Below, piece by piece: positions 34,046 through 44,648 of a DNA stretch of 64,000 bases. The notes below the pieces were generated by a model. The model searched no databases. It was not told where the DNA came from and saw nothing but the letters and a program-made list of their open reading frames with translations. How positions within the stretch are numbered: position 1 is the first letter of the stretch; the number at the start of each line of letters is the position of its first letter. Position numbers and translations under genes: made by a program. The DNA comes from Streptomyces sp. NRRL F-525 (GTDB lineage: Bacteria; Actinomycetota; Actinomycetes; Streptomycetales; Streptomycetaceae), in contig NZ_JNXE01000016.1 in NCBI RefSeq assembly GCF_000716605.1, positions 186,001 through 250,000 of the forward strand, in the 5' to 3' direction.

Positions 34046-34630
34046 ATGACGATTCAGACGCGCCGGGAGCGCGAACGGGCGGAGCGGGAGCAACTGATCG
34101 TCTCGGCCGCACGCGAACTGGCCGAGACGGAGGGCTGGGACGCGGTGACGACCCGGCGCCTGGCATCCGAGATCGAGTACAGCCAGCCCGTCCTCTACAG
34201 CCACTTCAAGGACAAGGGCGCGATCATGGCGGCGGTGGCGGTGGAGGGCTGCGCCGTGCTGGCCGCCGAGTTGCGTACGGCGCGCACGGCGGCGAAGGGC
34301 ACGCGCGGGGCACTGAGCGCGGTCGGTGAGACGTACACGTCGTTCGCGCGCCGCCGCCCGGCCCTCTACGACGCGATGTTCACGCACATGGTGGACCTGC
34401 CGTTCGCCACCCCGGAGGCACCGGCGCCCTTGCAGGCGGCCTTCGGCGAGATCTTCCAGGCCGTCGAGCCCATCGCGGCCGAGGGCGACGACCCGGGCGT
34501 GCTGACGGAGACGTACTGGGCGGGCCTGCACGGACTGGTCACGCTGATGCGCAGCGGCCGCCTACCGGAGAAGGCCCACGAGCAGCGACTCGCGCTACTG
34601 ACCGCCCACTTCACAGCAGGGGCAAGTTGA
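34046..34630 (+). CDS. TetR/AcrR-family regulator (WHG-type C-terminus)
   Basis: A 194-residue repressor. The N-terminal DNA-binding region is QLIVSAARELAETEGWDAVT, TRRLASEIEYSQPVLYSHFK and DKGAIMAAVAVEGCAVLAAE (about 14-72). The C-terminal part, YTSFARRRPALYDAMFTHMV, is the WHG-type ligand domain seen in many actinobacterial TetR proteins. No Shine-Dalgarno sequence is present; a TAGAAT -10 sits 7 bases before the ATG, so the mRNA is probably leaderless. The divergent gene is DUF4267. Two palindromes in the shared promoter are the likely operators. Confidence 0.9.
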   Translation: MTIQTRRERERAEREQLIVSAARELAETEGWDAVTTRRLASEIEYSQPVLYSHFKDKGAIMAAVAVEGCAVLAAELRTARTAAKGTRGALSAVGETYTSFARRRPALYDAMFTHMVDLPFATPEAPAPLQAAFGEIFQAVEPIAAEGDDPGVLTETYWAGLHGLVTLMRSGRLPEKAHEQRLALLTAHFTAGAS

Positions 34631-34631
34631 A

Positions 34632-34688
34632 CCCCCCTAGGGGCGCGGGGAACTGCGCGACCAGCCACAACCGGGCCGCAGCCGCGAC
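34632..34688. repeat. Dispersed Streptomyces intergenic repeat (GGGGCGCGGGGAACTGCGCG type)
   Basis: The sequence starts CCCCCCTAGGGGCGCGGGG and continues AACTGCGCGACCAGCCACAA before CCGGGCCGCAGCCG. I recognise this as a very common intergenic repeat in Streptomyces chromosomes. Its function is unknown; it is often found just after stop codons. Here it begins 2 bases after the TetR stop and fills most of the 93-bp convergent gap, beginning with a CCCCTAGGGG palindrome. Confidence 0.7.
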
Positions 34689-34723
34689 CAAACAGAAGCC
34701 CCCACCCCACTAGGCGCAGAAGG

Positions 34724-36982
34724 TCACCCGATCCGCCCCGGATCATCCGCAGCCGCCGCCGGCAACGCAGCCCGAGGCCGCTGCCACCCCCGAGACCCCC
34801 GCGCCCGCAACCAAGCCGTCATGTCCTCGGGAGGCATCGCCGCAGCAACAAGCCACCCCTGCACGGCATCACACCCAAGATCCCGCAACCGCTCCCACGT
34901 CTCGTCGTCCTCAACCCCCTCAGCCACGACGAGCAACCCGAGGGAATGCGCGAGATCAACGGTGCACCGAACGATCTCCGCATCCTCCGTGTCCACCGCC
35001 AGCCGAGCCACGAACGACCGGTCGATCTTCAACTCACTGACCGGCAGCCGCCGTAGATGCACCAGGGACGAATACCCCGTACCGAAGTCGTCGAGAGACA
35101 TCTTCACGCCGTGCCCGGTCAGCCCGTTGAGGGTGTCGGCGGCGCGCTGGGGGTCCTCCAGGAGGACGTGTTCGGTGATCTCCAGCTGGAGCGAGCCCGG
35201 CGGGACACCGTGCCGGGCGAGGCGCGCGGCGACCGAGCCGGCGAAGCCGGGGGTGTGGACGTCGCGCGGGGAGACGTTCACCGCGACCGGCACGAACAGC
35301 CCCTGGGCGCGCCACCTGGCGACCTGGGCGAGCGCCGTGTCCAGCACGTACTCCGTCAGGTGGGGCATCAGCCCGGACGACTCGGCGATCGCTATGAACT
35401 CGTCCGGCGGCACCTTCCCGCGCTCCGGGTGCACCCACCGCACCAGCGCCTCGAGCCCCGCCACCTGACCGTCGAACCGGACCTTGGGCTGGTAGTGCAG
35501 CTGCACCTCGTGCGCGTCGAGCGCCCGCCGCAGATCCCCCAACAGGCCCAGCCGGTCAGGGGTGTTGGAGTCCCGCTTGGACTCGTAGACCTCTACGCCC
35601 GTACGGTCCCGCTTCGCCTGGTACATCGCGACGTCGGCCCGCCGCAGCAGCCCCTCGGCGTCGAGGGCGTGGTCGGGGAAGACGGCGACACCCGCGCTGG
35701 CCTCCAGGACGAGGGTGAGTCCGTCGAGGTCGAGCGGGGAGCTGAGCGCGGCGACGAGGTTGCGGGCGACCCGGGTCGCGGATGTCGTGGAGTCGGCGAC
35801 GGGCAGCAGGACGGCGAACTCGTCACCGCCGAGCCGCGCGGCCTCCGCCCCGCGCGGCAGCGCCACCCGCAGCCGGTCGGCTATCTGCAACAGCAGCCGG
35901 TCACCGGCGAGATGGCCCAACGTGTCGTTGACCGACCGGAACCGGTCGAGGTCGATCAGCATGAGCGCGGCCTTGGCGCCGATGCGCTCGGCGTCGTCCA
36001 GAGCGGTCCAGATGCGCTCCAGGAGCCACTGCCGGTTGGGCAGCCCGGTGAGCGGGTCGCGCAGCTGCTCCTCGGCCCGGGCCCGGGCCATCCACAGGGT
36101 GGAGTCGAGGGCGATGAGCGGGATCGAGAACAGGGGCAGCAGGACCGGCTGGGCCACGGCGACCACGCAGATGAGCGGCGCGATACCGAGCAGGGCTACG
36201 GCGACCAGGCCCTGTCTGAGCAGGGCGGTGCGGGCGACGGTGGGCAGTCCGCCGTGGCGCGGGGCGTGCAGATACCAGAGCAGGGTGCGGGTCACGGCGA
36301 GGTACGCGACGGCGACCAGGACCACCTCGGGGGCGGTGTAGACCGTCCAGGTGTCCGGGTTCCAGGGCTTCTCGACGGACGGCACCCGGCCGAAGGCGCC
36401 CAGCACGAGTGCGCCGGCGGCTATGCCGAGGATGTCCACCGCGCCGTGCAGGACGCCCTGGCGCCAGCGGTTGCGCCTGGCTATGCCGACCAGGACGACG
36501 ACCGTGAGGCTGACCATGCCGGCGGCGACCCAGCCGTAGAGCAGCAGGACGCCGAGGGTGAGGGCGGCGCCCGAGCCGGTGCCGCCCCACCAGCGGGCGC
36601 GGCCGAGGGCGACGAGGTGGCCGACGATGATGCCGGTCAGGACGGCGAGCGACCAGCCGACCGTGCCGGACGGGAAGAGCGCGTGGTCGCCGGTGAACGC
36701 CCGGAAGAAGCCGGCGCCGAGGACGAAGCCGGCCGCGACCACGACCGCCGTGGGCAGCGCGGGCCAGGTCAGATGGCGGTCGCCGTCGCCCGGCAGCCCG
36801 GAGCCCGGGTCGGCGGAGAGTGGTGCGGAGTGGCGGGCGTCGGGTGTGGAGTACTGTCCGGTGGCGCGCGGCTGGGTGGCGCCCGGACGCTCCACGGGTC
36901 GCGCTCCCCAACGACTCTCCCGCCAGGCGCCGGTGAGCCGGCGCAGCAGTGAGTCCGGGGGGGCGCTCTCGGTCGGTTCCAT
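34724..36982 (-). CDS. rmdB: Membrane GGDEF-EAL protein, probable c-di-GMP phosphodiesterase (RmdB-like)
   Basis: A 752-residue protein. A ~70-residue disordered N-terminus is followed by about six helices (residues ~75-310), then GGDEF (~320-480) and EAL (~500-740). RLGGDEFAVLLP is intact, but the RxxD inhibitory site is absent (PRGA in its place). All EAL catalytic residues are present: GLEALVRW, NVSPRDV, EITEH, DDFGTGYSSL, LKIDRSF, AEGVED and the QGW glutamine. This predicts hydrolysis of c-di-GMP. It corresponds from memory to SCO5495 (RmdB), next to ligA, a phosphodiesterase involved in Streptomyces development. ATG 36982 is chosen because GAGAGGGACGGGA precedes it; upstream codons are not family-like. 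Confidence 0.9.
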   Translation of the reverse strand: MEPTESAPPDSLLRRLTGAWRESRWGARPVERPGATQPRATGQYSTPDARHSAPLSADPGSGLPGDGDRHLTWPALPTAVVVAAGFVLGAGFFRAFTGDHALFPSGTVGWSLAVLTGIIVGHLVALGRARWWGGTGSGAALTLGVLLLYGWVAAGMVSLTVVVLVGIARRNRWRQGVLHGAVDILGIAAGALVLGAFGRVPSVEKPWNPDTWTVYTAPEVVLVAVAYLAVTRTLLWYLHAPRHGGLPTVARTALLRQGLVAVALLGIAPLICVVAVAQPVLLPLFSIPLIALDSTLWMARARAEEQLRDPLTGLPNRQWLLERIWTALDDAERIGAKAALMLIDLDRFRSVNDTLGHLAGDRLLLQIADRLRVALPRGAEAARLGGDEFAVLLPVADSTTSATRVARNLVAALSSPLDLDGLTLVLEASAGVAVFPDHALDAEGLLRRADVAMYQAKRDRTGVEVYESKRDSNTPDRLGLLGDLRRALDAHEVQLHYQPKVRFDGQVAGLEALVRWVHPERGKVPPDEFIAIAESSGLMPHLTEYVLDTALAQVARWRAQGLFVPVAVNVSPRDVHTPGFAGSVAARLARHGVPPGSLQLEITEHVLLEDPQRAADTLNGLTGHGVKMSLDDFGTGYSSLVHLRRLPVSELKIDRSFVARLAVDTEDAEIVRCTVDLAHSLGLLVVAEGVEDDETWERLRDLGCDAVQGWLVAAAMPPEDMTAWLRARGSRGWQRPRAALPAAAADDPGRIG

Positions 36983-37068
36983 TCCCGTCCCTCTCACAGC
37001 CGGCGGTGCCCACGCCACGCGGTCCGATGCCCGACTTCCGTCAACGGCACCGCGTTTGGAAAACCCCT

Positions 37069-37093
37069 CCCCCTGCTCACCAAGAGCAGGGGG
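37069..37093 (-). terminator. Terminator after ligA
   Basis: A perfect 10-bp stem, CCCCCTGCTC (37069-37078) with GAGCAGGGGG (37084-37093), followed on the - strand by AGGGGTTTTCC. It lies ~160 bases beyond the ligA stop and ~90 bases upstream of the rmdB-like start. Confidence 0.6.
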
Positions 37094-37252
37094 TTGCCCC
37101 AACCGCAGCTGGGCACGGCAGGTGCACACCTCAACAGTAGGCCGCAGAAGGCTTCCACGGGCAGCGGTCGTAGACGGTTGCCCGAATGCGACCCGGCCAC
37201 CCGTATGCATCTGGTATGCGCCGATCGGGTGGGCTTCAACCGCCGCACCTCG

Positions 37253-39460
<2,208 letters not shown>

Positions 39461-40468
39461 TCACTCAGGGTTGTCCGCGAGGGATCTCGCCGCCCGGACG
39501 CAGTGGGCGAGGGCCTGGCGCGCGTACTCGGGAGAAGCCCCCGCGAGTCCGCACGACGGGGTGATCGTGACCGCCTCCGCGAGAAGTCCCGGTCGCAGCC
39601 CCAGCCTGCGCCACAGCGTCCTGACACCCATGACGCTACCGGCAGGGTCCGACAACGCGGTGTCCGTGCCCGGCACGACACCGGCGAAGAGCCGGGTGCC
39701 GGCCTCGACCGCCTCGCCGATCACGTCGTCGTCACGCTCGGTGAGGAGCGAGAAGTCGAAGGAGATCCCGGCCGCGCCCGCCCGGCGCAGCAGGGCGAAC
39801 GGCACGTCCGGTGCGCAGGAGTGGACGACGACCGGGCTGTCCACGTGCACCCGGACGACCTCGCGGAGCGTGCTCTCGACGAGTTGACGGTCGACGGCGC
39901 GGTAGGTGCGGTAGCCGCTGGCAGACCTGACGTGTCCGCGCAGGACGCCGATCAGGGACGGCTCGTCGAGCTGCAGCACGATCTGGGCGCCGGGGACGCG
40001 GCGTTGGACTTCGCCGAGGTGGATGCCCAGGCCCTCGGCGAGCGAGCCGGCGAGGTCGCGGCAGGCGCCGGGGTCGGAGAGCACGGCCTCGCCGTTCCTC
40101 AACTCCAGGCCGGCGGCGAGCGACCAGGGCCCCACGGCCTGCACCTTGAGCGGCCCCTCGTACCCCTGGGTGAACTCCTCGAACGCGTCGAGGTCCTCCC
40201 CCAGCCACGCCCACGCCCGCTTCGTGTCCCGCCCCGGCCGGTCCCCGATCCGCCACCCGCTGGGCTCCACACGCGCGTACACCTCGACGAGCAGTCCCGC
40301 GGTCCGGCCGATCATGTCCGCGCCGGGTCCCCGGGCGGGCAGCTCGGGCAGGAACGGGAAGTCCTCGAAGGCCCCGGTCGCGGTCTTCGCGGCCTCACGG
40401 GCGTCGGTGCCGGGCAGGGAACCGACACCGGTGGCGGGACCGAAGCTGAACTGGCTGTTGTTGCTCAC
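39461..40468 (-). CDS. Cobalamin-independent methionine synthase (MetE C-terminal-like) family protein
   Basis: A 335-residue protein that resembles only the C-terminal catalytic domain of MetE. ATGVGSLPGTDAREAAKTAT (about 12-31) opens the barrel. LQLDEPSLIGVLRGHVRSAS carries the DEP motif. SPVVVHSCAPDVPFALLRRA has the zinc-binding His and Cys, and ITPSCGLAGASPEYARQALA the second Cys. The fold and zinc ligands suggest methyl transfer from a non-folate or simple donor. The physiological reaction of these short Streptomyces proteins is not settled. It precedes ligA in the same unit. No B12 riboswitch is visible upstream, where a dispersed repeat lies instead. Confidence 0.8.
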   Translation of the reverse strand: MSNNSQFSFGPATGVGSLPGTDAREAAKTATGAFEDFPFLPELPARGPGADMIGRTAGLLVEVYARVEPSGWRIGDRPGRDTKRAWAWLGEDLDAFEEFTQGYEGPLKVQAVGPWSLAAGLELRNGEAVLSDPGACRDLAGSLAEGLGIHLGEVQRRVPGAQIVLQLDEPSLIGVLRGHVRSASGYRTYRAVDRQLVESTLREVVRVHVDSPVVVHSCAPDVPFALLRRAGAAGISFDFSLLTERDDDVIGEAVEAGTRLFAGVVPGTDTALSDPAGSVMGVRTLWRRLGLRPGLLAEAVTITPSCGLAGASPEYARQALAHCVRAARSLADNPE

Positions 40469-40505
40469 CCTGGAAGCCTACGGAACCCTCCGGGGGTGAA
40501 GCAGA

Positions 40506-40580
40506 GCCCCTGGGGGCTGCGCCCCCAGACTCCCGCTCCGGCCCCGAAAGGGCCTTGTCCTCAGACGCCGGACGGGCTGG
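40506..40580. repeat. Dispersed Streptomyces repeat with two hairpins (CTCAGACGCCGGACGGGCTG type)
   Basis: The element contains CTGGGGGC-TGC-GCCCCCAG (40510-40528), GGCCC-CGAAA-GGGCC (40540-40554) and ends with CAGACGCCGGACGGGCTGG. I recognise this as one of the most abundant Streptomyces intergenic repeats. It lies just 3' of the hypothetical gene at 40596 (- strand), where its two stems probably act as a terminator. Confidence 0.75.
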
Positions 40581-40595
40581 GAAACGACCGGCGAT

Positions 40596-40979
40596 TCAAC
40601 GCATCCGGATCCTGAGCCGCCCCAGGAACGCGACCATCCGCTCCGGGTCCGCGACCTCCAGGTTGTTGCCGAAGCGGTCGCGCTCCCAGGAGACATCCGT
40701 CCCGCCGTGCACGCTGCCGCTCCCGATGAACTCGCCGTCGGCGTCGAGCAGGGCGATGGTCACGCTGCCGAAGCAGCGGCAGATGTCGTCGATGAAAGCG
40801 CCGGTCGTGGTGAGAGAGCGCAGCTCCGCGAGCTCCTCTGCGTCGAACACCTCACCTATGAGCCCCCGTTCGGCGAGCGGCCCATAGTTGTCGCCGCCTT
40901 CGAGGACGACCGCGGCTGCCGTGCGCCCCCAGACCTCGTCGAGCCAGTCCAGGATTTCAGCACCGCTCGCCCCGTTCAC
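40596..40979 (-). CDS. Hypothetical protein coupled to the SDR gene
   Basis: A 127-residue protein I do not recognise. From GTG 40979 it reads MNGASGAEILDWLDEVWGRT, continues with VVLEGGDNYGPLAERGLIGE and VFDAEELAELRSLTTTGAFI, and ends EVADPERMVAFLGRLRIRMR. It has no membrane segment or signal and looks like a small alpha/beta cytoplasmic protein. Its start overlaps the SDR stop in a GTGA, so it is translated with that gene. It is followed by the dispersed repeat. Confidence 0.65.
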   Translation of the reverse strand: MNGASGAEILDWLDEVWGRTAAAVVLEGGDNYGPLAERGLIGEVFDAEELAELRSLTTTGAFIDDICRCFGSVTIALLDADGEFIGSGSVHGGTDVSWERDRFGNNLEVADPERMVAFLGRLRIRMR

Positions 40980-41674
40980 CGCCCCGGCCGCACCGTCAGG
41001 TCGTTGACCTCCGCATCCCCCGGCAGATCGATCGCCATCAGGATCGTCGTCGCGACCGACTCGGGGTCGATCCACTGGGAGGGGTCGTACTGCTTGCCCT
41101 CCTGTTGGTGGACCTTCGCCTGCATGGGGCTGGCGGTGCGGCCCGGGTAGACCGAGGTGACGCGGACGCCGTTGGCGTGTTCCTCGTGGCGCAGGGAGTC
41201 CGCCAGAGCCTTCAGGCCGTGCTTGGAGGCGGCGTACGCGGACCAGTCGGCGCTCGCCCGCAGGCCCGCGCCGGAGTTCACGAAGAGGACGTGGCCGCCG
41301 GACAGGCGGAGTTGGGGCAGGAAGTGGCGGGTCAGTTCGGCGGGGGCGATCAGGTTGACGTTGAGCTGGTGGCGCCAGGTTTTCGGGGTCAGCCCGCCCA
41401 CCGGGCCCAGGTCGACCACCCCGGCGATGTGCAGGAGCGTGTCCACGCGGTCGGGCAGGGTCTGGTGGGAGAACGCCCAGCTGAGTTTGTCCGGGTCGGC
41501 CAGGTCGCCCACCAGGGTGCTCGCCCCGGGGTACTCCGCCGCCAGTTCCTTCGCGCGGCCCGCGTCGCGCGCGTGGAGCACGAGTTGGTCCCCGCGCGCG
41601 TGCAGCCGGCGGGCGACGGCCGCGCCGATACCGGAACCGGCCCCGGTGATCACATGTGTTGCCATGTCCGCCAT
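40976..41674 (-). CDS. Short-chain dehydrogenase/reductase (classical SDR)
   Basis: A 232-residue NADP(H)-type oxidoreductase. The cofactor motif TGAGSGIGAAVARRLHARGD (about 10-29) is the TGxxxGIG pattern. NAG is replaced by HIAGVVDLGPVGG. The catalytic Ser is in VLFVNSGAGLRAS and the Tyr-x3-Lys in ADWSAYAASKHGLKALADSL (about 145-164). VYPGRTASPMQ closes the active site. ATG 41674 lies 7 bases after the LOG gene stop; an in-frame ATG at 41665 is an alternative. It is the middle member of LOG-SDR-hypothetical, probably one operon. Substrate unknown. Confidence 0.9.
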   Translation of the reverse strand: MADMATHVITGAGSGIGAAVARRLHARGDQLVLHARDAGRAKELAAEYPGASTLVGDLADPDKLSWAFSHQTLPDRVDTLLHIAGVVDLGPVGGLTPKTWRHQLNVNLIAPAELTRHFLPQLRLSGGHVLFVNSGAGLRASADWSAYAASKHGLKALADSLRHEEHANGVRVTSVYPGRTASPMQAKVHQQEGKQYDPSQWIDPESVATTILMAIDLPGDAEVNDLTVRPGR

Positions 41675-41681
41675 GCTCGCA

Positions 41682-42221
41682 TCAGCGGGTACCGAAAGAC
41701 TCCTCCAGGTAGGCCAGCGCCCCCACCGGCTCCTCCGCGAAGAACACCAGGTCCGTGAGCGGGACCGGCAGGAACCCCTCGTCCTCCATCCGCCGGAACT
41801 GGGTCTTCAGGCCGTCGTAGAAGCCCGCGGTGTTGAGCAGCACGACCGGCTTGTCGGTGTGGCCGTGCTTCTTCAGCTCCAGGATCTCCGTCGCCTCGTC
41901 CAGCGTCCCCGTGCCGCCCACCATGACCACCACGGCGTCGGCCTTCTCCAGGAGGAGCTTCTTGCGTTCGGCGAGGTCGGCCGCGATCACCATCTCGTCG
42001 GCGCCGGCCCTCGTCCTCGCCGCCAGGAAGGTCACCGAGACGCCCACCAGCCGTCCACCGGCGGCCTGAACGCCGTCCGCGACCACCTTCATCAGCCCGA
42101 CGTCCGAACCGCCCCACACGAGCGTGTGCCCGCCCTTGCCGAGCAGTTCCGCGAACTCGCGCGCGGGGCGCGTGTAGCGCTCGTCCAGGTCGGCGGCGGA
42201 GAGAAAGACACAGATCTTCAT
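41682..42221 (-). CDS. LOG-family protein (TIGR00730, nucleoside 5'-monophosphate phosphoribohydrolase type)
   Basis: A 179-residue Rossmann-like protein. It starts MKICVFLSAADLDERYTRPA and contains LGKGGHTLVWGGSDVGLMKV, the Mg/phosphate loop VMVGGTGTLDEATEILELKK (PGGxGTxxE family motif with Val for Pro, about 100-110) and LLNTAGFYDGLKTQFRRMED. LOG enzymes cleave cytokinin ribotides or other purine nucleotides to base and ribose phosphate. Several bacterial relatives act on AMP-type substrates, so the cytokinin role should not be assumed. It is the first gene of the - strand LOG-SDR-hypothetical series and is divergent from DUF427. Confidence 0.9.
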   Translation of the reverse strand: MKICVFLSAADLDERYTRPAREFAELLGKGGHTLVWGGSDVGLMKVVADGVQAAGGRLVGVSVTFLAARTRAGADEMVIAADLAERKKLLLEKADAVVVMVGGTGTLDEATEILELKKHGHTDKPVVLLNTAGFYDGLKTQFRRMEDEGFLPVPLTDLVFFAEEPVGALAYLEESFGTR

Positions 42222-42271
42222 GTCGTCACCGTACGCGGGAAGAACCAGGGGCCCGCGAGTGCTTTTCCGGT

Positions 42272-42595
42272 ATGGCCCAAGGACACACGATCACGATCGA
42301 GCAGGGCGACCGGCACGTCCGCGTCGTCCACGGCGACCAGGTGCTGGCGGAGAGCGACCGCCCCCTCGTCCTGAAGGAGACCGGTTCTCCGGTGCGGTAC
42401 TACCTCCCCCCGGAGGACGTACGCCTCGACCTCCTGACCCCCTCCGAGACCCACACCCACTGCCCCTTCAAGGGCGACGCGTCCTACTGGTCGCTGCCGG
42501 ACGCGCCCGACCTGGTGTGGGCGTACCCCGACCCCAAGCCCGACGTGGCCCAGATCAAGGACCACCTCTGCTTCTACGAAGTAGAAGTGTTGTGA
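42272..42595 (+). CDS. DUF427-domain protein
   Basis: A 107-residue single-domain protein. The family pattern is complete: VRVVHGDQVLAESDRPLVLK, VRYYLPPEDVRLDLLTPSET, HTHCPFKGDASYWSLPDAPD and VWAYPDPKPDVAQIKDHLCF, with the conserved FKG-x-A-xYW core. DUF427 is a small beta-rich fold of unknown biochemical role, common in actinobacteria. It is divergent from the LOG gene, and its stop is 37 bases before the alpha/beta hydrolase start, so those two could be cotranscribed. Confidence 0.88.
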   Translation: MAQGHTITIEQGDRHVRVVHGDQVLAESDRPLVLKETGSPVRYYLPPEDVRLDLLTPSETHTHCPFKGDASYWSLPDAPDLVWAYPDPKPDVAQIKDHLCFYEVEVL

Positions 42596-42632
42596 CCGAT
42601 TAGTTCCCTGAGGTGCGGCAGTCTCCCGTTCC

Positions 42633-43412
42633 ATGGACAAGAAGACTGTTTCGCGCGACGGCACCGCCATCGCGTACGAACGCATCGGTGCGGGTCCGCC
42701 CGTCGTCCTCGTCGGTGGCGCGATGACGACGGGCGACGGGCTCCTGCCGCTCGCGGCGCAGCTCGCGCACCGGTTCGGGGCCGTCCCGTACGACCGCCGC
42801 GGCCGGGGCGCGAGCGGCGACACGGCGCCGTTCGCGGTGGCCCGGGAGGTCGAGGACCTCGCGGCGCTGATCGACGCCGTGGGCGGCAGCGCGGCCCTCT
42901 ACGGCCACTCGTCCGGCGCCGCCCTCGCCCTGCACGCGGTGGCGAGCGGCCTGCCGGTGACCCAAGTCGCCCTGTACGAGCCCCCGTTCGCCCTCGACTC
43001 GACCGGCGCCAAGGAGCGCGCCGAGTACACCGGGCGCCTCACGGAACTCCTCGCCGAGGGCCGCCACGGCGACGCCGTCGCCCTCTTCATGGCGCTCACC
43101 GGCGCACCCCCGGAGATGATCGACGGCGCCCGCCACTCCCCCATGTGGCCCGGCATGGAGGCCATCGCCCCCACCCTCGCCTACGACGACGCGGCCATGG
43201 GCGACGGTCTGGTGCCGGCGGAGCGGCTGGCGTCCCTGTCCGTCCCGGTGCTCACCATCGCGGGCGGCGCGAGCGCCGAGTGGATGCGGGAGGCCGCCCG
43301 GGCCGTGGCGGACACGGCGCCGGACGGGACGTACCGCACGCTGGACGGTCAGACCCACATGGTGGACCCGGCCGTCCTGGCACCGGTGCTCACGGAGTTC
43401 TTCGCCGACTAG
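42633..43412 (+). CDS. Alpha/beta hydrolase
   Basis: A 259-residue serine hydrolase. The oxyanion region is GAGPPVVLVGGAMTTGDGLL and the nucleophile elbow ALYGHSSGAALALHAVASGL (G-x-S-x-G, Ser about 91). The acid lies around SVPVLTIAGGASAEW, and the His is in RTLDGQTHMVDPAVLAPVL near the C-terminus. The YDRRGRGASGDTAPFAVARE segment is the usual DRRGxGxS lid-proximal motif. The substrate is not predictable (haloperoxidase- or esterase-like). ATG 42633 was chosen for the family N-terminus MDKKTVSRDGTAIAYERIG. Confidence 0.9.
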   Translation: MDKKTVSRDGTAIAYERIGAGPPVVLVGGAMTTGDGLLPLAAQLAHRFGAVPYDRRGRGASGDTAPFAVAREVEDLAALIDAVGGSAALYGHSSGAALALHAVASGLPVTQVALYEPPFALDSTGAKERAEYTGRLTELLAEGRHGDAVALFMALTGAPPEMIDGARHSPMWPGMEAIAPTLAYDDAAMGDGLVPAERLASLSVPVLTIAGGASAEWMREAARAVADTAPDGTYRTLDGQTHMVDPAVLAPVLTEFFAD

Positions 43413-43417
43413 CCACA

Positions 43418-43445
43418 CGGGCCCGACATCACACGGACGGGCCCG
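43418..43445. terminator. Bidirectional terminator between hydrolase and mnmA
   Basis: CGGGCCCG (43418-43425) and CGGGCCCG (43438-43445), each self-complementary, can pair as an 8-bp stem with a 12-base loop. They lie between convergent stops. Confidence 0.6.
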
Positions 43446-43457
43446 GCATCGGCTGTC

Positions 43458-44588
43458 TCAGGCCATCGCCGTCGCCGCGCGCGTGGTCGTCGCGATCGTC
43501 GCCGACCCCACCACGCGCGTGTCGTCGTACAGCACGATCGCCTGCCCGGGGGCCACGCCCCGCACCGGCTCGGTGAACGACACCTCCAGGGTGCCGTCGA
43601 CGAGTTCGGCGGTGACCTCGGTCTCGCCGCCGTGGGCGCGGAGCTGGGCGGTGTAGGTGCCGGGGCCGGTCGGGGCCGTGCCGCACCAGCGGGGCTTGAC
43701 GGCGGTGAGGCCGCTGACGTCCAGGGAGGCGGCCGGGCCGACCGTCACCGTGTTGTCGACCGGGGAGATGTCCAGGACGTAGCGCGGCTTGCCGTCGGCG
43801 GCCGGGGTGCCGATCCGCAGGCCCTTGCGCTGGCCGATGGTGAAGCCGTACGCGCCCTCGTGCGAGCCGATGACGGAGCCGGACTCGTCGACGATGTCGC
43901 CCTCGGCCTTGCCGAGGCGGTTGGCGAGGAAGCCCTGGGTGTCGCCGTCGGCGATGAAGCAGATGTCGTGCGAGTCGGGCTTCTTGGCGACCGCGAGGCC
44001 ACGGCGCTCGGCCTCCACGCGGATCTCGTCCTTCGTCGTGACCGTGTCGCCGAGCGGGAAGAGGGCGTGCGCGAGCTGCCGCTCGTCCAGGACGCCGAGG
44101 ACGTACGACTGGTCCTTGGCCATGTCGGAGGCGCGGTGCAGTTCGCGGGTGCCGTCCTCGTTCACGATCACCTGGGCGTAGTGGCCGGTGCAGACCGCGT
44201 CGAAGCCGAGGGCGAGCGCCTTGTCGAGGAGCGCGGCGAACTTGATCTTCTCGTTGCAGCGCAGGCACGGGTTCGGGGTGCGGCCGGCCTCGTACTCGGC
44301 GACGAAGTCCTCGACGACGTCCTCGCGGAAGCGGTCGGCGAGGTCCCAGACGTAGAACGGGATGCCGATGACGTCGGCGGCGCGGCGGGCGTCCCGTGAG
44401 TCCTCGATCGTGCAACAGCCACGCGCGCCCGTGCGGAACGATTGCGGGTTCGCGGAGAGCGCGAGGTGGACACCGGTCACGTCGTGGCCGGCTTCCGCGG
44501 CGCGGGCGGCGGCGACGGCGGAATCGACGCCGCCCGACATGGCGGCGAGTACGCGAAGGGGGCGGGGGCGCTGCGAGGTCTCAGTCAT
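43458..44588 (-). CDS. mnmA: tRNA-specific 2-thiouridylase
   Basis: Installs sulfur at C2 of the wobble uridine of Glu, Gln and Lys tRNAs, using ATP and a persulfide relay. It has 376 residues. The PP-loop is [20 protein letters not shown] (about 17-36). The catalytic Cys pair is in [12 protein letters not shown] (about 112) and [16 protein letters not shown] (about 213). [14 protein letters not shown] and [20 protein letters not shown] bind tRNA and ATP. ATG 44588 has GGAAGGG upstream. A cysteine desulfurase gene, the expected sulfur donor, lies 2.6 kb away on the same strand. In S. coelicolor these two are separated only by the amidase gene, as I recall. Confidence 0.97.
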   Translation of the reverse strand: MTETSQRPRPLRVLAAMSGGVDSAVAAARAAEAGHDVTGVHLALSANPQSFRTGARGCCTIEDSRDARRAADVIGIPFYVWDLADRFREDVVEDFVAEYEAGRTPNPCLRCNEKIKFAALLDKALALGFDAVCTGHYAQVIVNEDGTRELHRASDMAKDQSYVLGVLDERQLAHALFPLGDTVTTKDEIRVEAERRGLAVAKKPDSHDICFIADGDTQGFLANRLGKAEGDIVDESGSVIGSHEGAYGFTIGQRKGLRIGTPAADGKPRYVLDISPVDNTVTVGPAASLDVSGLTAVKPRWCGTAPTGPGTYTAQLRAHGGETEVTAELVDGTLEVSFTEPVRGVAPGQAIVLYDDTRVVGSATIATTTRAATAMA

Positions 44589-44648
44589 AACCCTTCCAGG
44601 GTACGGGTCCTCGGGAACCGGGACCCGCGAGTATCCGTTGACGATCAC

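Noticed and set aside
39461..40468. Possible B12 riboswitch for the methionine-synthase-like gene
   Set aside because: The region upstream is a dispersed repeat and the SDR-linked gene. No B12-box sequence was seen.
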